Part shown: positions 22,651 to 33,388 of the stretch, in pieces | Layout: every line of letters starts with the position of its first letter | How positions within the stretch are numbered: position 1 is the first letter of the stretch | Assembly (NCBI GenBank): GCA_030770425.1 | Contig: JASJFT010000036.1 | Location: forward strand, 1 to 64,000 | Direction of reading: 5' to 3' | DNA length: 64,000 nucleotides | Origin: Darksidea phi | Lineage: Eukaryota > Ascomycota > Dothideomycetes > Pleosporales > Lentitheciaceae | Position numbers and translations under genes: made by a program | Notes under the pieces: model-generated | What the model saw: only the letters and a program-made list of their open reading frames with translations | Database searches by the model: none | Told to the model about the DNA's origin: nothing

Positions 22651-23146
22651 GAGAGGAATCTGAAAGACGACTATAACGAGCGACCTCCCTGTTCTACGGC
22701 CAACCGGAATCGAGAATGCTGACTGCACGGCCGGTACTGGAGGTTTATGTGCTATTTCCTTTGGGTTATCTAGAACGGGTGCATCAGGGCATTCTATTTC
22801 TTTTCCCTTTCTTGCATGCAAACACGACTTTGCCATTATTGTTTATTGCATATTGGGATGGAGTTGTTTCTTTTGCTATACTCTTATACCACAAGACACA
22901 TGCAGAGTGCCCTTATTGAGGCTACTTGATGTCTACGAACGATCGATATGATGCATAATGGACAAATAAAAGGAACTACAGTCTATATATGACACACCAA
23001 GTGAGACAAGTCGGGTGGTCCATTACTGCGTAGGATATTCAGAGTAGCATGCGATTGCGATTGCTTTGTAAAACACCGAACCTAAAAGTAGAACCGAATT
23101 AACTCGTCAACCAAACCCTACCCTTTCATTTCAAATCTGGTTCGCA
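22651..23146. other. Convergent intergenic region
   Basis: About 500 bases between convergent genes, so both 3' UTRs lie here. Nothing else is recognisable; the second half is AT-rich. Confidence 0.5.
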
Positions 23147-23502
23147 CTAGTTTCCATCCTGATGGACCGCAAACTTTTTCAAATCCTCCATCCTTACCCC
23201 TTCAAGCGCCCGCGCATTCGTAGCCTTCAACACCACCCGCGGAACCTTCCTATCCATATCCCCCGTCCTTGCATCGAACGCTTCCTTCCAGCGCGCTACA
23301 CATAAACACCATTTGCAGCCGTCGGTGAGACCAACTTGACGCAGGTCGTTGCCCCGACCTGCACTAAAGTCGAGGAATTCTTTCGTCACGATGCCGGCCA
23401 CGGAATGGTTTCCAGCATCCCATTTGGGCGCTTCGCAGTACCCAGTGCGCATGTAACCTGTAAGCGGCCGTGTGCCGTGGATAGAGAGGGGCTGTTGGAA
23501 AA
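23147..23502 (-). CDS. DUF2237 family protein, 5' end unresolved
   Basis: The last exon is open from an acceptor at about 23503 (CATTCCAG) down to 23147. Read from there it gives FQQPLSIHGTRPLTGYM, then RTGYCEAPKW, GNHSVAGIVTKEFLDFSAGRGN and GCKWCLCVARWKEAFDA. This is the full DUF2237 pattern: a DxLTGxxRxGYC start, NHxVAxxVTxEFL, a Cys cluster (C-x2-C-x-C) and a C-terminal VVLKATNARALEGV. DUF2237 proteins are about 110-130 residues and of unknown function; bacteria and fungi share them. The start codon is in an upstream exon: one possibility is ATG TCA C joined by a 190-nt intron with a GTACCT donor near 23687, but this is weak. The ATG at 23452 would cut off conserved residues. Confidence 0.8.
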
Positions 23503-25128
23503 CTGGAATGATGGATTAGCTTTCTTGTTGGCAAGGAGTCCTCGTCGGACGAAAGCTCGCCCGACTTTCCTTAAAATGGGAATACGACAGGGGTACGAGG
23601 AGTGTGGGTGGGCAGTGAATATGCTATGTATAGAAGCGCTAGAAGGACCATCGCTGCGCATGCCGTCCTACCCGCAGACGCAGGTACGTGACATTGAAGC
23701 ACGAGGCGCTCCAACGCCCCCCTTCTTCCCACGTGTAGGAATTATTCCATCCTCGGAAATTTCGCTGTAAAAAGCGTTTCAACGTGCTTCGCGGGAGCGT
23801 TTCATGCAGATTGCACATGCATTGTGCGACAGGTTGCCTGAAAGTTTGCCTGGGAACAGGGACAGGGGGCTGAGGGTGATCCCCCGCCCGGGCCCCAATA
23901 CTCGGGCAGGGCTTTTTTCAAGGGACGCAGGAGAGATTTCGAGGGCCAAGGTGCTGGGGGATGGTTTCCTGCATCGGATAGAGAGGGGTGGGAGGGGAGG
24001 GGGAGCTGTTGGAGTTCTGAAAGGACGAGTAGGTGGTGCTTACCGTTCCGCTCCGTGGTTCGCTGAGCTGGTGTTGGTTTTGGGCGCTCGAGCCTGATTT
24101 GGACGTCGTGGACTTGTGCGAATTTCCTCCGCGAAATTCGACCCGTAAGGTTTGCCAGAATTGCTGTGAAGGAACGCATGGGCTGTGCTTTGAGGGTATT
24201 TTAGTCGTCTGGTTGCGAGCGGGGATGCGTCGAAAAGTGTTCAGAGTTGTGATGACGATATGTCAGCGGCAGGGTTGAATGACGTTTGCAGGGATGCGCA
24301 CGGTTGGGATCGGAGGTACGACGCGGCGCGATCGTGGGGCGGTTGCGAGGGGCCATGCGCGTGTGGCGTGGGGGTGACAGTAGGACCAACCACCTCACTC
24401 TCTCAGCGCTCGCACCCCACCACCATCAACACCGGCAAGGTCGAAGAAGATAGATCGGGTTTAAGAGAATGGTGAGCAAGGGCATGAGAGGACACCGCGG
24501 TCTAAGCATATACATTGGACGTATGGGGCGAGGAAGCCGCAAAAAAGCTAGCTTGTGGTGATGTTGGCGGTTTCTGTACTGGTTGATGCGTTTTTGTTGT
24601 TTGAGGGTATGCTAAGGGACAGATAGCGCCTTTGACACCATTAATGATCAAAGTCCTTCTTAGTCATATACTTCAAAGGCGAAGATAAGGGTCTACAACG
24701 AGGGTTATGGTACGCAAGCACCATATAGATGCTAGTGAACTACGAATAGATTATGGGCTTCGGGTGAGAAGACTGGTAAAGGCTGTGGAAGCGTATGGAA
24801 TTTGTCAATGGGGAAGGAGGAGTCTGTTGGCGAGCGACAATTTTTCCATTGCTAGGCGAGCCTCAATACAAAGGGAAGCAAAAGCGTTACGCAAAGTTCG
24901 CCTCCATTTTTTTTATCACAATGTACCCAGGCAACACCCACGATGGAACCACAACAGCTGCGATATCGGTGTTACCTATTCACTCGTTCACCAAAACCCC
25001 AGCTATAAAACTGGAGCGTAAAACTCGACATTGCACCCACATCGCTCAACCCCCAAACATCAAAACTTGAGCTTGCTAGGAACATCGACTTAACCAAACC
25101 GCCATGCGTATGTCTCCCGCCCCTCCCT
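23503..25128. other. Gene-poor region with one candidate small frame
   Basis: About 1.6 kb. The only candidate, on the minus strand at 23802-24179, is listed separately. Elsewhere there are short frames and a CAAC/CACC-rich plus-strand stretch near 24390-24430. Confidence 0.4.
23802..24179 (-). CDS. Possible small mitochondrial-targeted protein (uncertain)
   Basis: A 125-codon frame that may hold a 66-nt-scale intron: a donor GTAAGC in ...GAACGGTAAGC and an acceptor GATGCAG lie in the same phase, so the frame is open with or without splicing. The first 20 residues (MRSFTAILANLTGRISRRKF) are basic and amphipathic like a mitochondrial presequence. No domain is recognised. It could be a real short gene or chance. 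Confidence 0.3.
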   Translation of the reverse strand: MRSFTAILANLTGRISRRKFAQVHDVQIRLERPKPTPAQRTTERNGKHHLLVLSELQQLPLPSHPSLSDAGNHPPAPWPSKSLLRPLKKALPEYWGPGGGSPSAPCPCSQANFQATCRTMHVQSA

Positions 25129-25616
25129 AGGCCATCAAATAGTACAAAACTCAAGCCTAGCTGGCGAGTGCGACAGTCACGGCGACATACTCCCCGAATA
25201 CTATCATGGCGCCCGCTCATGCATCCGCGATCGCATGCCCGATCTCCCTCAGGGCATACCTATACAAGAGACCACAAGCCACCGTGGCAACAGCAAAGAA
25301 ATATATATCGGGGATCTCTCTGAATGGGGAGTGTCCTTCGATAATGCGGTCATCGCTCATTACAATGATCTTGATGCGACGTTTAGGCGAGTTGCTCATA
25401 AACCGGTATATATGGATCCAAAGGTCAAGGAACGCAATCAATACGCAATGACAAGAATGTCTTCAAGTGGGAGCCGAAATTACGCTATCGGGTCGCTACT
25501 TTCAAAATGCGCTGGCAACGGTTGTGCATTCACTTTTGACTATGATGAGTACAGAGCCGCAGGATGGTGATCCCCAGCTACCCCGAGGTTTAACGCCTAC
25601 GTTTGGCGACTCATAG

Positions 25617-26499
25617 ATTGTCGATGCCGGGGAAAGGCCGATCATGAGCACTGGCGGGGAGGTTCGTCGCTTAGAGCCTGATGTCGTGCTCAAGCTGCGG
25701 GTGGCGACTGAGCAAAACGTACGACTTGTTGGTGAACTCAAGTCCTGTGTTACGGTTCCGCTGGGCAAGGCCATGCAGGAAGCCGTGGGTGATAATACTG
25801 CCGAAGCGAGAGAGATACTCGGTAAGTAGTAGTTCAATGCTGCACGTTTACCTAAGCTAACTGGTGTACGCAGCCCAGATAATCAGGTATATGCTCGGTC
25901 ACCGACTACGGTATGGCTTCATGTCCAGCTACGAAGACACCATCTTCCTCAAAATCGATATATATTTTTCGGACACGTATCAACACTCTCGGGTGTTCAC
26001 CGACGGTACGAACAAGCCTAGCGTGCGCATGGGAATTTTATACTTGCTCTGCAAATCGGTAAGTCAATCCATACCGGCAAACCTCCGGATGAACTTCGCT
26101 AACTTTGGGCTATTGCATTAGACCGTTCCTGACAATGGTTGGCTATTATCTGATCACCTAGCGAAAATAAACAAAACCCTCAAGACCAAACTCACCGCGA
26201 GCAAGGGGGAAGGGTTCCGAGAGCTTTCCACGCCCCACCCTCTATCTTCAGACATACGGATCATTCCGGCAGCTCTGGTCGGTGATCTTAGTAGGAAGTT
26301 TGAATCGGTGCTAAATATCACGCCCCGTGAACCACGGTCTGATCCTGCAGTAGCGTTTGCGGATGTTCCCACGCAACGAAATGTCGATCGTCAGGTTCTT
26401 CGTAAGGCTCACGCCAAGACTGTGGGGGTAGACAAGGACGCCGGCGAGGAAGATGAGAGGCCACGGTACCACTTCAGGCACTTGCCATCTCGGCATTGA
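25617..26499 (+). CDS. Fungal orphan-family protein, 3' exons (5' part interrupted)
   Basis: Three exons join cleanly: 25617-25821, 25874-26058 and 26122-26499 (introns 52 and 63 nt with GTAAGT donors and CTAAC branch points). The product reads VRLVGELKSCVTVPL, then ILAQIIRYMLGHRLRYGF, MSSYEDTIFLKI and a hydrophilic tail to the stop at 26499. That RLVGEL...QIxxYM...YGFxSxYExTIFL series is a repeated pattern in a large family of Pezizomycotina proteins of unknown role, sometimes next to kinase-like domains. Upstream the same frame is open for 54 codons (25452-25613) but meets an in-frame TAG at 25614-25616 inside an otherwise plausible sequence (GLTPTFGDS, stop, IVDAGERP). Further upstream a different frame (25129-25567) looks coding. 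Either an intron I cannot place or mutation explains this. Confidence 0.55.
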
Positions 26500-26651
26500 T
26501 GCATTCACTTGTATGATAGTCATTCAAGCGTGAGGGTGAGATACATGGATGGAACATATGCTGTAACAATCATTAAATGTAAAACAAAAACTTGAGCTTG
26601 AAGATAAATACTCAGCTGTGACTTGTTATGGGTAATGATCTCACTCCATTT

Positions 26652-27409
26652 TCACTCTACCTTATCGCTTACCAACCTCCTTTCCAAACTACATCTCAAC
26701 ACCCTCTTTTCCTCCCCAATCCCAAACCCCTTTAGCCGATCATCTTCCCTATCCCAATACACGGCCCATCCAAAGCCACCAGTCTCTTCCTCAACAGCAA
26801 CCAAACACTCCTCTCCATTCAGGGTCAAACCCTGCTCGTCATCTTCTGTCCAGTCCCACGGCCCTATAATGTGTTCTCGTGCTTCCACTCGTGGCCCATA
26901 CCTAAGCTTCCTCGACCTCTTGTCCGCATATATCCAGTTGAGTTTGGGCTTCTTATGCTTTCCTCTGGGGTTCGATGCGTCCGGCGGGATGGTGCTGACA
27001 AGGCCGAGTATCGGCGGCGCAGGGATGGGGTGGTCGGGTAGGTCTTCTGTCGGAAAAGGGAGGTAGAAACCGGTGAAAGGATGGGGCGGTGGACCACTAT
27101 CGACATCTTTTTGCGGGAGGTTAGTTCGTGGGTCTTTGGGCCAGAGGCGTAGCTATGTGGCCAACAAAATGTCAATATTCTGCTCGAAGAACGCGGAGGA
27201 TGTGGTACCTGTCCATCTTTCAAAACCACGATAGCATCATGGACTTCATCGCGTTTCCGTGACTGCGCATCGCAGAAGACATCAAGGTAGAAAGGTGTCT
27301 GGCGCTCTTCGGACTCTGCTTCCTTGTCGAGCACGCGCTGCTGGTGGACTGCTTCCGAGGCACCAACCGCTGTGGGAATGGCAGTAAGTGTGAGAAGATC
27401 TAGCACCAT
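26652..27409 (-). CDS. Conserved fungal protein of unknown function, two exons
   Basis: Exons 27409-27209 and 27152-26652 with a 56-nt intron (GTACCA...CATAG), 233 residues. The N-terminus MVLDLLTLTAIPTAVGASEA and the blocks FYLDVFCDAQSRKRDEVH, HPFTGFYLPFP, LNWIYADKRSRKLRYGPR, IIGPWDWTEDDEQGLTL and the ending CSLERRLV are a well-conserved set found in many filamentous ascomycetes. The first 20 residues could act as a membrane or organelle signal but are only mildly hydrophobic. No enzymatic motif is visible and I do not assign a function. It is transcribed towards the orphan-family gene (convergent, 150 bases apart). Splice restores VVLKDGQ followed by LRLWPKDPR. Confidence 0.82.
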
Positions 27410-27590
27410 TATCCTATCTATCGTGGTATGGAAGTATATTCAAGGACCCAGAGTCGTGTCGAGCAGAGACTTAAAGCTATGATGTAGCACGTTGCAAAAT
27501 GGAGGTTGGCCAAGCTATGCACGGTGCCGTCATAGGTCGCAGCAGCTCCTGAGCTTTGACCCACACCAAAAGACCCCTAATCCCTTATTC

Positions 27591-28643
27591 TTACCATCCT
27601 CTGAAACATGACTCCGCAAGTCCCCATATATCATACTCGTAATCATCGAAGATATTATCAGCATCGGTGTAGCGCTGGATCGCGTAGTCTTCAAAGTCAA
27701 CGATGTAGCTATAGAACAGATATCAGCCCATGATCATTGTCAAGTAAATTTACATACCACTTGCGCCGTTGCTCATCCCAGATGATATTCCGCCGGCCCT
27801 CGTCTCTATGCTCGACGCGCTTTCGCCGGATATCACTACATAGCTGTTAGCACTGCCCTTGAATAGAGACACAGTACATGATAAAGGTTTACATTAAAGC
27901 TTCTCTGAATGCGGCGCGGATATCCGCCCTCTTTTCTAAAGAAAGCCTGAAGAACATTTCGTAGGTAAGCCGCTCACCCGGAACCTTGGTCATGAGGATG
28001 AATGCGACGAAGCCGCCCGTCATCTCCATCTCGTCTACCCCAAAGCGGACCATGTCGTCGCAGAAATCCAGCAAGTGTGGTGCGTGCTTGCAGTGCTTCT
28101 TACGAAAGTGTCGGAGCGCCTTAATCTCTCTGAGGATGCTGTTGGACGGCTCCGGGGTAGGATGCGTGGCCAGGTAGAGCTCTTCTTGTGCCGACTCAAG
28201 TTCCGAAGAGTCTTGGTCCAGATCAGGGTTTTGCGCTCGCTTTGCTTCGAGATCCTTAACTATGTTTGATAGTTCCAGCGCGTCATCCTCGGTGCCCTTG
28301 ATCCTGGTACAACTGTTAGCTGAAGGGAAGAAGAATGACAGCGGACGTCTTCATACTGGTATTTCATTTTAATCACTGCCTCCCGGATGCCTCCAAAATT
28401 TCCTCGGGGATCCTTCAAGCACACGCACCCGAACACCCGGGTCGCTTCGTATGGCGATTGGGCTTGCTGGTGCTTCGTGCTCGACAGCATGTGCGTTAGT
28501 TCCCATAACGAGCCGTCGTCAAAGCGGACAATAGATCCGACAAATCCCTTCTTCGGTGTGTAAAGATGATCGTCTGTGATGATTCCAATCCTAATGGTTT
28601 CGTGCTCGGGTGACGCATTGTCATGCGCTGTGGTTGTACTCAT
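27591..28643 (-). CDS. Protein-kinase/aminoglycoside-phosphotransferase-like protein, four exons
   Basis: Exons 28643-28357, 28303-27893, 27835-27758 and 27708-27591 (introns 53, 57 and 49 nt), 297 residues. Kinase landmarks appear in order: a lysine strand (EAVIKMKYQ), an alpha-C glutamate (ILREIKALRHF), a hinge-like segment (GGFVAFILMTKVPGERL), a catalytic loop RVEHRDEGRRNIIWDE with HRD and Asn, and the metal site IVDFEDY in place of DFG. The N-lobe has a 60-residue acidic insert (about 105-160). The lobes resemble the aminoglycoside-kinase-like proteins that many filamentous fungi carry in accessory regions. The substrate is unknown. The third exon is only 78 nt yet carries the catalytic loop, so a missed exon would delete it. 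The first 30 residues are disordered. Confidence 0.8.
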
Positions 28644-28775
28644 GATGGTTGAGTGCAGCGTAATTAGGGTGTTCGAGCTAGAGCGGAAAATGCAGCTTGC
28701 AGCGGTGGGGCTGGAGCTGGAGGCTGCATTGTGTATTTATCTGATTATTGTTAGCGTCAGTGAAACAAAACGTGA

Positions 28776-29192
28776 GTGTCTACACTTAGCGGGCTGTTAG
28801 TATATGTTGCTGCGACCTTCACGTTTTTATTTACATCTTACAGAGGCTCCTTTGTCTCTCACTGGCTAGCTGTTTGGTGTGTATGCAGCCTCGAACAGGA
28901 AGAATGTTGCTCTGTTCGTCAATTATCCAACGAACCTCTTGATAAGCTGATTGCAATTTACGCGGAAGAATTGAAGCAGTTCGAAGGCTGTTACGGTTCA
29001 CTTTCTCTATTCATTGGAACATTCGCTTTCTGGCTCTACGGTTTGGCTCTACGTGTCGTGAGGGCCGAAGAAAATGGACAAGGTATTATGGTTAGTATGG
29101 TTGTTGTGGCAAATGAGTACGAGAAGCAGGGCGGGCAGGCGGCCCTGCTTTCAAGCGGAAATCCAGGAGGGAGGTTTTCGGTAAGTCTTTGA
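28776..29192 (+). pseudogene. Possible decayed coding remnant
   Basis: The frame starts at a GTG, has no ATG in a good position, and contains a hydrophobic N-terminus followed by a charged helix (ELKQFEGCYGSLSLFIGTFA). A GTAAGT donor lies right after it (29180), but I cannot find a phase-consistent acceptor leading to the next frame (29222-29332). Gene remnant or chance; family unknown. Confidence 0.25.
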
Positions 29193-29329
29193 GATGCAAC
29201 CAAATTGGTTAACAATGGCTACCATCATCACAACCGATCTTTTCGAAGTCATGAAGCTGCACAGGGTTAAGTACGACTTCTTGACGACCTACATGCGGAC
29301 CATCTTCGTCGAGGCCGACATTCTTGAAT

Positions 29330-29500
29330 AGGCTAATTACAATTAGTAGAGCAGCTCTAAGAGAAAGTGTTTAAATACCTAAGGAAGGCTGAAGATTATC
29401 CAATGTATGAGGTTTTAATAGATGGCTTAAGATAAGTAGAGAGGAAGAGAAACTCTTATATATAGGAAACATACCTTTAATAGTTGAGAAAGGGTTATTG
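29330..29500. mobile_element. AT-rich RIP-like remnant
   Basis: A sharply AT-rich stretch with many TA steps (TTAATAG, TTAAATAC, TATATATAGG) and no reading frame, next to a decayed frame. This composition is typical of transposon copies mutated by repeat-induced point mutation (C-to-T at CpA). No terminal repeat or transposase is visible, so the element class is unknown. Confidence 0.4.
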
Positions 29501-30400
29501 TCAAGCTTGGTAGCCCCACACACAAAAAAAAACCCCCCTCACTACAGAAGCAGTTGACGCGATAGCGAGCCCGACTTCCACAATGACGAAGGCAAGTGCA
29601 CTAGTACATTCTGCGCCACTCCGGGACCATCAATCACTTCAGTAAGGTCGAGTAAGGTGGTCAGAGTCAGCTCTCGACAATAACGGCATCCGTCTTAGTC
29701 TTATGTCCCTCCTCTACAAGGCCGCCGTTCCAGAGACTGCCTAAGCGCCTGAGGTCGTGAAGTCGAGTTGAGGGCGGCTAGCATATAGAGTTTACAAGAG
29801 TACCGAAATTACGAGAACATGTGTATTGGGGAACACAGCGGGGCTTTAGGTCCCCCTATAGGGGGGATGGAGTTGATCATGTGGCTGTGCTCCAAAGGAT
29901 ATGTAGATATCGCCGCTTCTTGAAGACGCGGCACAAGCCAAAGATAGCGTCTATGTGCAATGTTAAATTTGGATGCGGATGAGCAGTGTATGTTAGAGTT
30001 GTGTCGTGACAAATAACTTATTTTATTCCACGCCATATACTCTTACGCTGGTCGCAACGCTCCGCTTCAACTCCGCGGCTCGGCAGCACATGTCACTGTT
30101 TGTTGCTTCAATGTTCGAAATATCACCTCGTCATACTGTGTACACTTCTGCAGCTCTATTATCCTGTATAAGGTGTGGGTATAGCACCTCTACTGTGCAC
30201 AAACTCCTACTGTGTTTCATGCGGACCTTACAAGAGGCTCTCCCACTATGACTATCCAGACCAATCATCATTGAAACATGGCTTCTATCTAAATTGGGAT
30301 TTGGTAGTCAAAATTCGTTTGGCTGTATTGTAGCCCGAGATCTACGTTTGTCCTGTGGATTACGCTTCCTGTTTACACCCAGTGTGTAGCCTCTATTCCG

Positions 30401-32177
30401 TCACTTCTTCTCAAACCAAAACCCACCCATCCACAAAAAGGTCGGTACAGCCGTGATACCCGATAAGAGGCCGAGGACCCAAGACATCGTAGCCCATCCT
30501 TTCTCATGTACGATGAAGCCCGCAAGGAGGGGGCCAACCATACACCCGGCTGCAAATGCTACATTAAGTAGTGCATACGCCTGGGCATAGGCGCCACCCT
30601 TTCCATAGCGCTTGTCCCCATTCGCGAGCATCTTCTTCTCCTTGGCTGCCACAACTGCACTGATCTCCGCCATGAAAGGCGGAAATATCAGCGCGAGGAA
30701 GAGACCAATCAGGGCGAGTAAGGTGCATAAAAGGATCTTATCGTGCATTGTGTTTGACCGGATGAAGCGCAGGCACACGAGCGACGGACAGGCGAATACA
30801 AAGCCGCAAGTTGCGAAATATCGTCCACCATAGCGATCGCTTAGCCATCCGAAGAAAGGGCCGATAAATGAGGGGATCACAATGGGAAAGAAGAGGAGAG
30901 CGGCTCCGGTAGAGGTCCAGTGGAAAGTTTGGGCCGCATGAAGGGTGAGGACAGCGTCGAAAGAGGTTATTATTGCAGCTTGGATGATGGAGCCGAATAA
31001 GGCGGATAGGAGACGCCGGGAGTAAAGGAGGGATAGGACAGGCGGGAGGTGATCCCTCTGTCGCTTTGGGGGCGGTGTTTCGAAAATATGAGGAGTCTGC
31101 TCCGCTGCTGCTGTCGATGATGGCACTTCATGTGCCGTGGGAATCGCCTTTTCAGAATTGGAGCTGGCTGTAGTGTTAGACGAGATGCTTTCTTGATCCA
31201 TCTGCCCCGAAAGGCTGGCGATAGCGTTGACACCCCCGTGTAAATCGTTTTGAATTTGCAAAATTTCGCCTGTCGGTAAACGCTGTCGTGCCACGGCGTT
31301 GGGATCCCATCTCGCAGCAACCTTCTTCTCAACCAAGAGCAACCGAAGGACAATGTCGACACCAACAAGCGCATACGCCATAGCAAACACGGCGTTATAC
31401 CCCGCGCGATCGAATACCACGCCACCTAAAATGGGCGCAATGAGGATGCCCCCACTCATCCCTAGGCCGACGTAGCCCATTGCCTGAGCGAGTCGATCTT
31501 GAGATACCGTGTCTGCCAATAGGGCAAGACCTACGACCCACCTGCCGAGTGTTAGCATACTAAAACAGTATAACACTTGTTTGAATGGGGGAATAGACTT
31601 GCACAACAGCGGCGGACGCCCCTTGAAAGAGCCGTCCAACGATCAGAACACCGATACTTGAGCCTATATTGAGCAGCACGGTGGCACCCAAAAGCGCGAG
31701 GAGACCAATAAGGAATGAGGGTTGTCGAGATGAACTGCGATCTGCGAGCCAACCACAGATAGGAGATAAAGCCAATAAAGCGACGGCGTAAATGGCGACG
31801 AGGACGGATACCCAATATTGCACTGCAACACTTGTGAGCTTGATGAACCTCGTAGCTTCGAGTAGATGTAGGGTCATACCTTTGTCGGATTCTACGTGGA
31901 TTCCTGATTCTAGGGCAAAGGGTATTACCGGTACTATAACAGCGTAGAGAAACATGTCCTAGCCAGACACATTAGCACCGAAACTTTTCTAGGCTTCAAA
32001 CATTCGTTAGAGCGTGCGAAACCCCCTTTGATGAGTATGAGATCTGGATGTACGTACCGTAAACACCGCCAAAGCAACAGTCCCGATAATAAATCCATCC
32101 GAACTCCTATACTTGAGCAGCCACGGAGGTTCCTTGCTATGCTGCGTCAAAGATGCAAGCCACGCCGGTCGCGCCAT
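30401..32177 (-). CDS. MFS transporter (multidrug/monoamine-type exporter), four exons
   Basis: Exons 32177-32058, 31958-31880, 31822-31603 and 31541-30401, 519 residues. Twelve membrane segments are arranged around a long hydrophilic central loop (about 225-300). The motif A region GWLADRSSSRQPSF follows the second segment. The class fits vesicular-monoamine-like or drug:proton exporters of the DHA1 type; substrate unknown. Introns are 99, 57 and 61 nt. The third is a GC-AG intron: donor GCAAGT at 31602, branch CTAAC, acceptor GGCAG; it joins AAVV to WVVGLALLADT, and no GT donor gives a correct phase. The second intron (31823-31879) has no stop and keeps the frame if retained. Transcribed divergently from the GH45 gene across 1.2 kb. 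Confidence 0.88.
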
Positions 32178-33388
32178 CTTGCGTTAATCCCGATCAGGCC
32201 AATGAACTTATGTCAGACCTTGATACTGATGGGAAGAAGCGGAGAATGCTCCTTTTCCGGATTGAAAAGGGTGGTGAGTTGGATTTTGATATCCTCGAAA
32301 GAAGCAATGCTTGAGTGTTCAGGGGGTTTTCCTCTTTCGTTCCATCTCCGAACAATCACCGGCTGATCACCGATGACGATTAGACATACATTTTGAACAC
32401 AAGGCGCGACAGTTTCTGTACGCCATCGCTGTCCCGGCGCTATGCCAGGGACACAAGACGTCAGTTTTCTGTGTGTAGGAGTCGGGGCCTCGCGAAGCTG
32501 CGCACTAGTCGTTGCGTGTCTAGGGGGCCCTCCGAACTCACACAAACCATGCTGGTAATGGAGAGCGCAGAAAAAGTCCCTTTATTTCCTCTGCTGAGGC
32601 ATATAAAGGTTAACATCCTAGGAACATACATGGAGAGTGAGCTGGTGGTGAGCGTAATGTTTATTGCCGCTTAATTCAATGTTACCCGGAACGAATGATT
32701 ACCCTGCACCACACGGTGGCTTAGCCCCACTCACTCCGCTCCTCACGCCAATGCAGTATCTCTATCTTCATACGTTGTACCAAGCTTCGGCACTTGGCTA
32801 ACCTAATGCATCTCTATATGTCCGTCGCTGCACCCCGCAAAACCAGCGCGTCGTCATTACTGCCCAATATCGCACTACCCCGGCAAAATACCAGGAACAT
32901 TCATTCCGCAATCCCGAGGCCGCGATATGAAGCAAATAATGAATGACCATCGCTCATATCGCCAGATGCCTGCTGACTCCACAAAATCGTCTATGGAGCG
33001 CCAGTAAACCCGCAGGGGCGTCTGTTAGTTCGTTTCGCAAAGAGACGTTCCCCACTAATCGTCGCCAATCATTGTGGCCTGCGGGTATTACAACGTTTAT
33101 GGAGATGAAATATGTTTTAGGGGAGAGAGCACTCCACAAACCTGGTACTGGGGCAGGGAAATTGGGAGGAATGGGGAGAGAACTTGCTCATGGGGCTGCT
33201 TGAAACTGGTTGCCCGATTGAGTAACCAGATGAGCGCGATACTGCCGACAGGCGGTCGGCTGCTGTGCATGTAGTACGTATATTAGACTGAGTTCCGGCG
33301 TTCTTTAACATCTGCTGTTCCCTTGGTTCCTCGCCACTATTGTCTCCATCATCGAGGACTACTGACCACAAAACGATACTCGCCCATC
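32178..33388. promoter_or_regulatory. Divergent region between transporter and GH45 genes
   Basis: About 1.2 kb with only short frames lacking motifs. It must hold both promoters. Whether the two genes are co-regulated cannot be told from the sequence. Confidence 0.45.

Larger units (their letters stand above)
28644..30400. other. Gene-poor region with degraded sequence
   Basis: About 1.76 kb. A 138-codon plus-strand frame (28776-29192) begins without ATG and reads like decayed coding sequence (LDKLIAIYAEELKQFEGCYG, then FWLYGLALRVV). From about 29330 to 29500 the DNA is AT-rich and TA-rich, as in RIP-mutated repeats. A short A-then-C run follows (29521-29537). No intact gene is supported. 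Confidence 0.45.
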
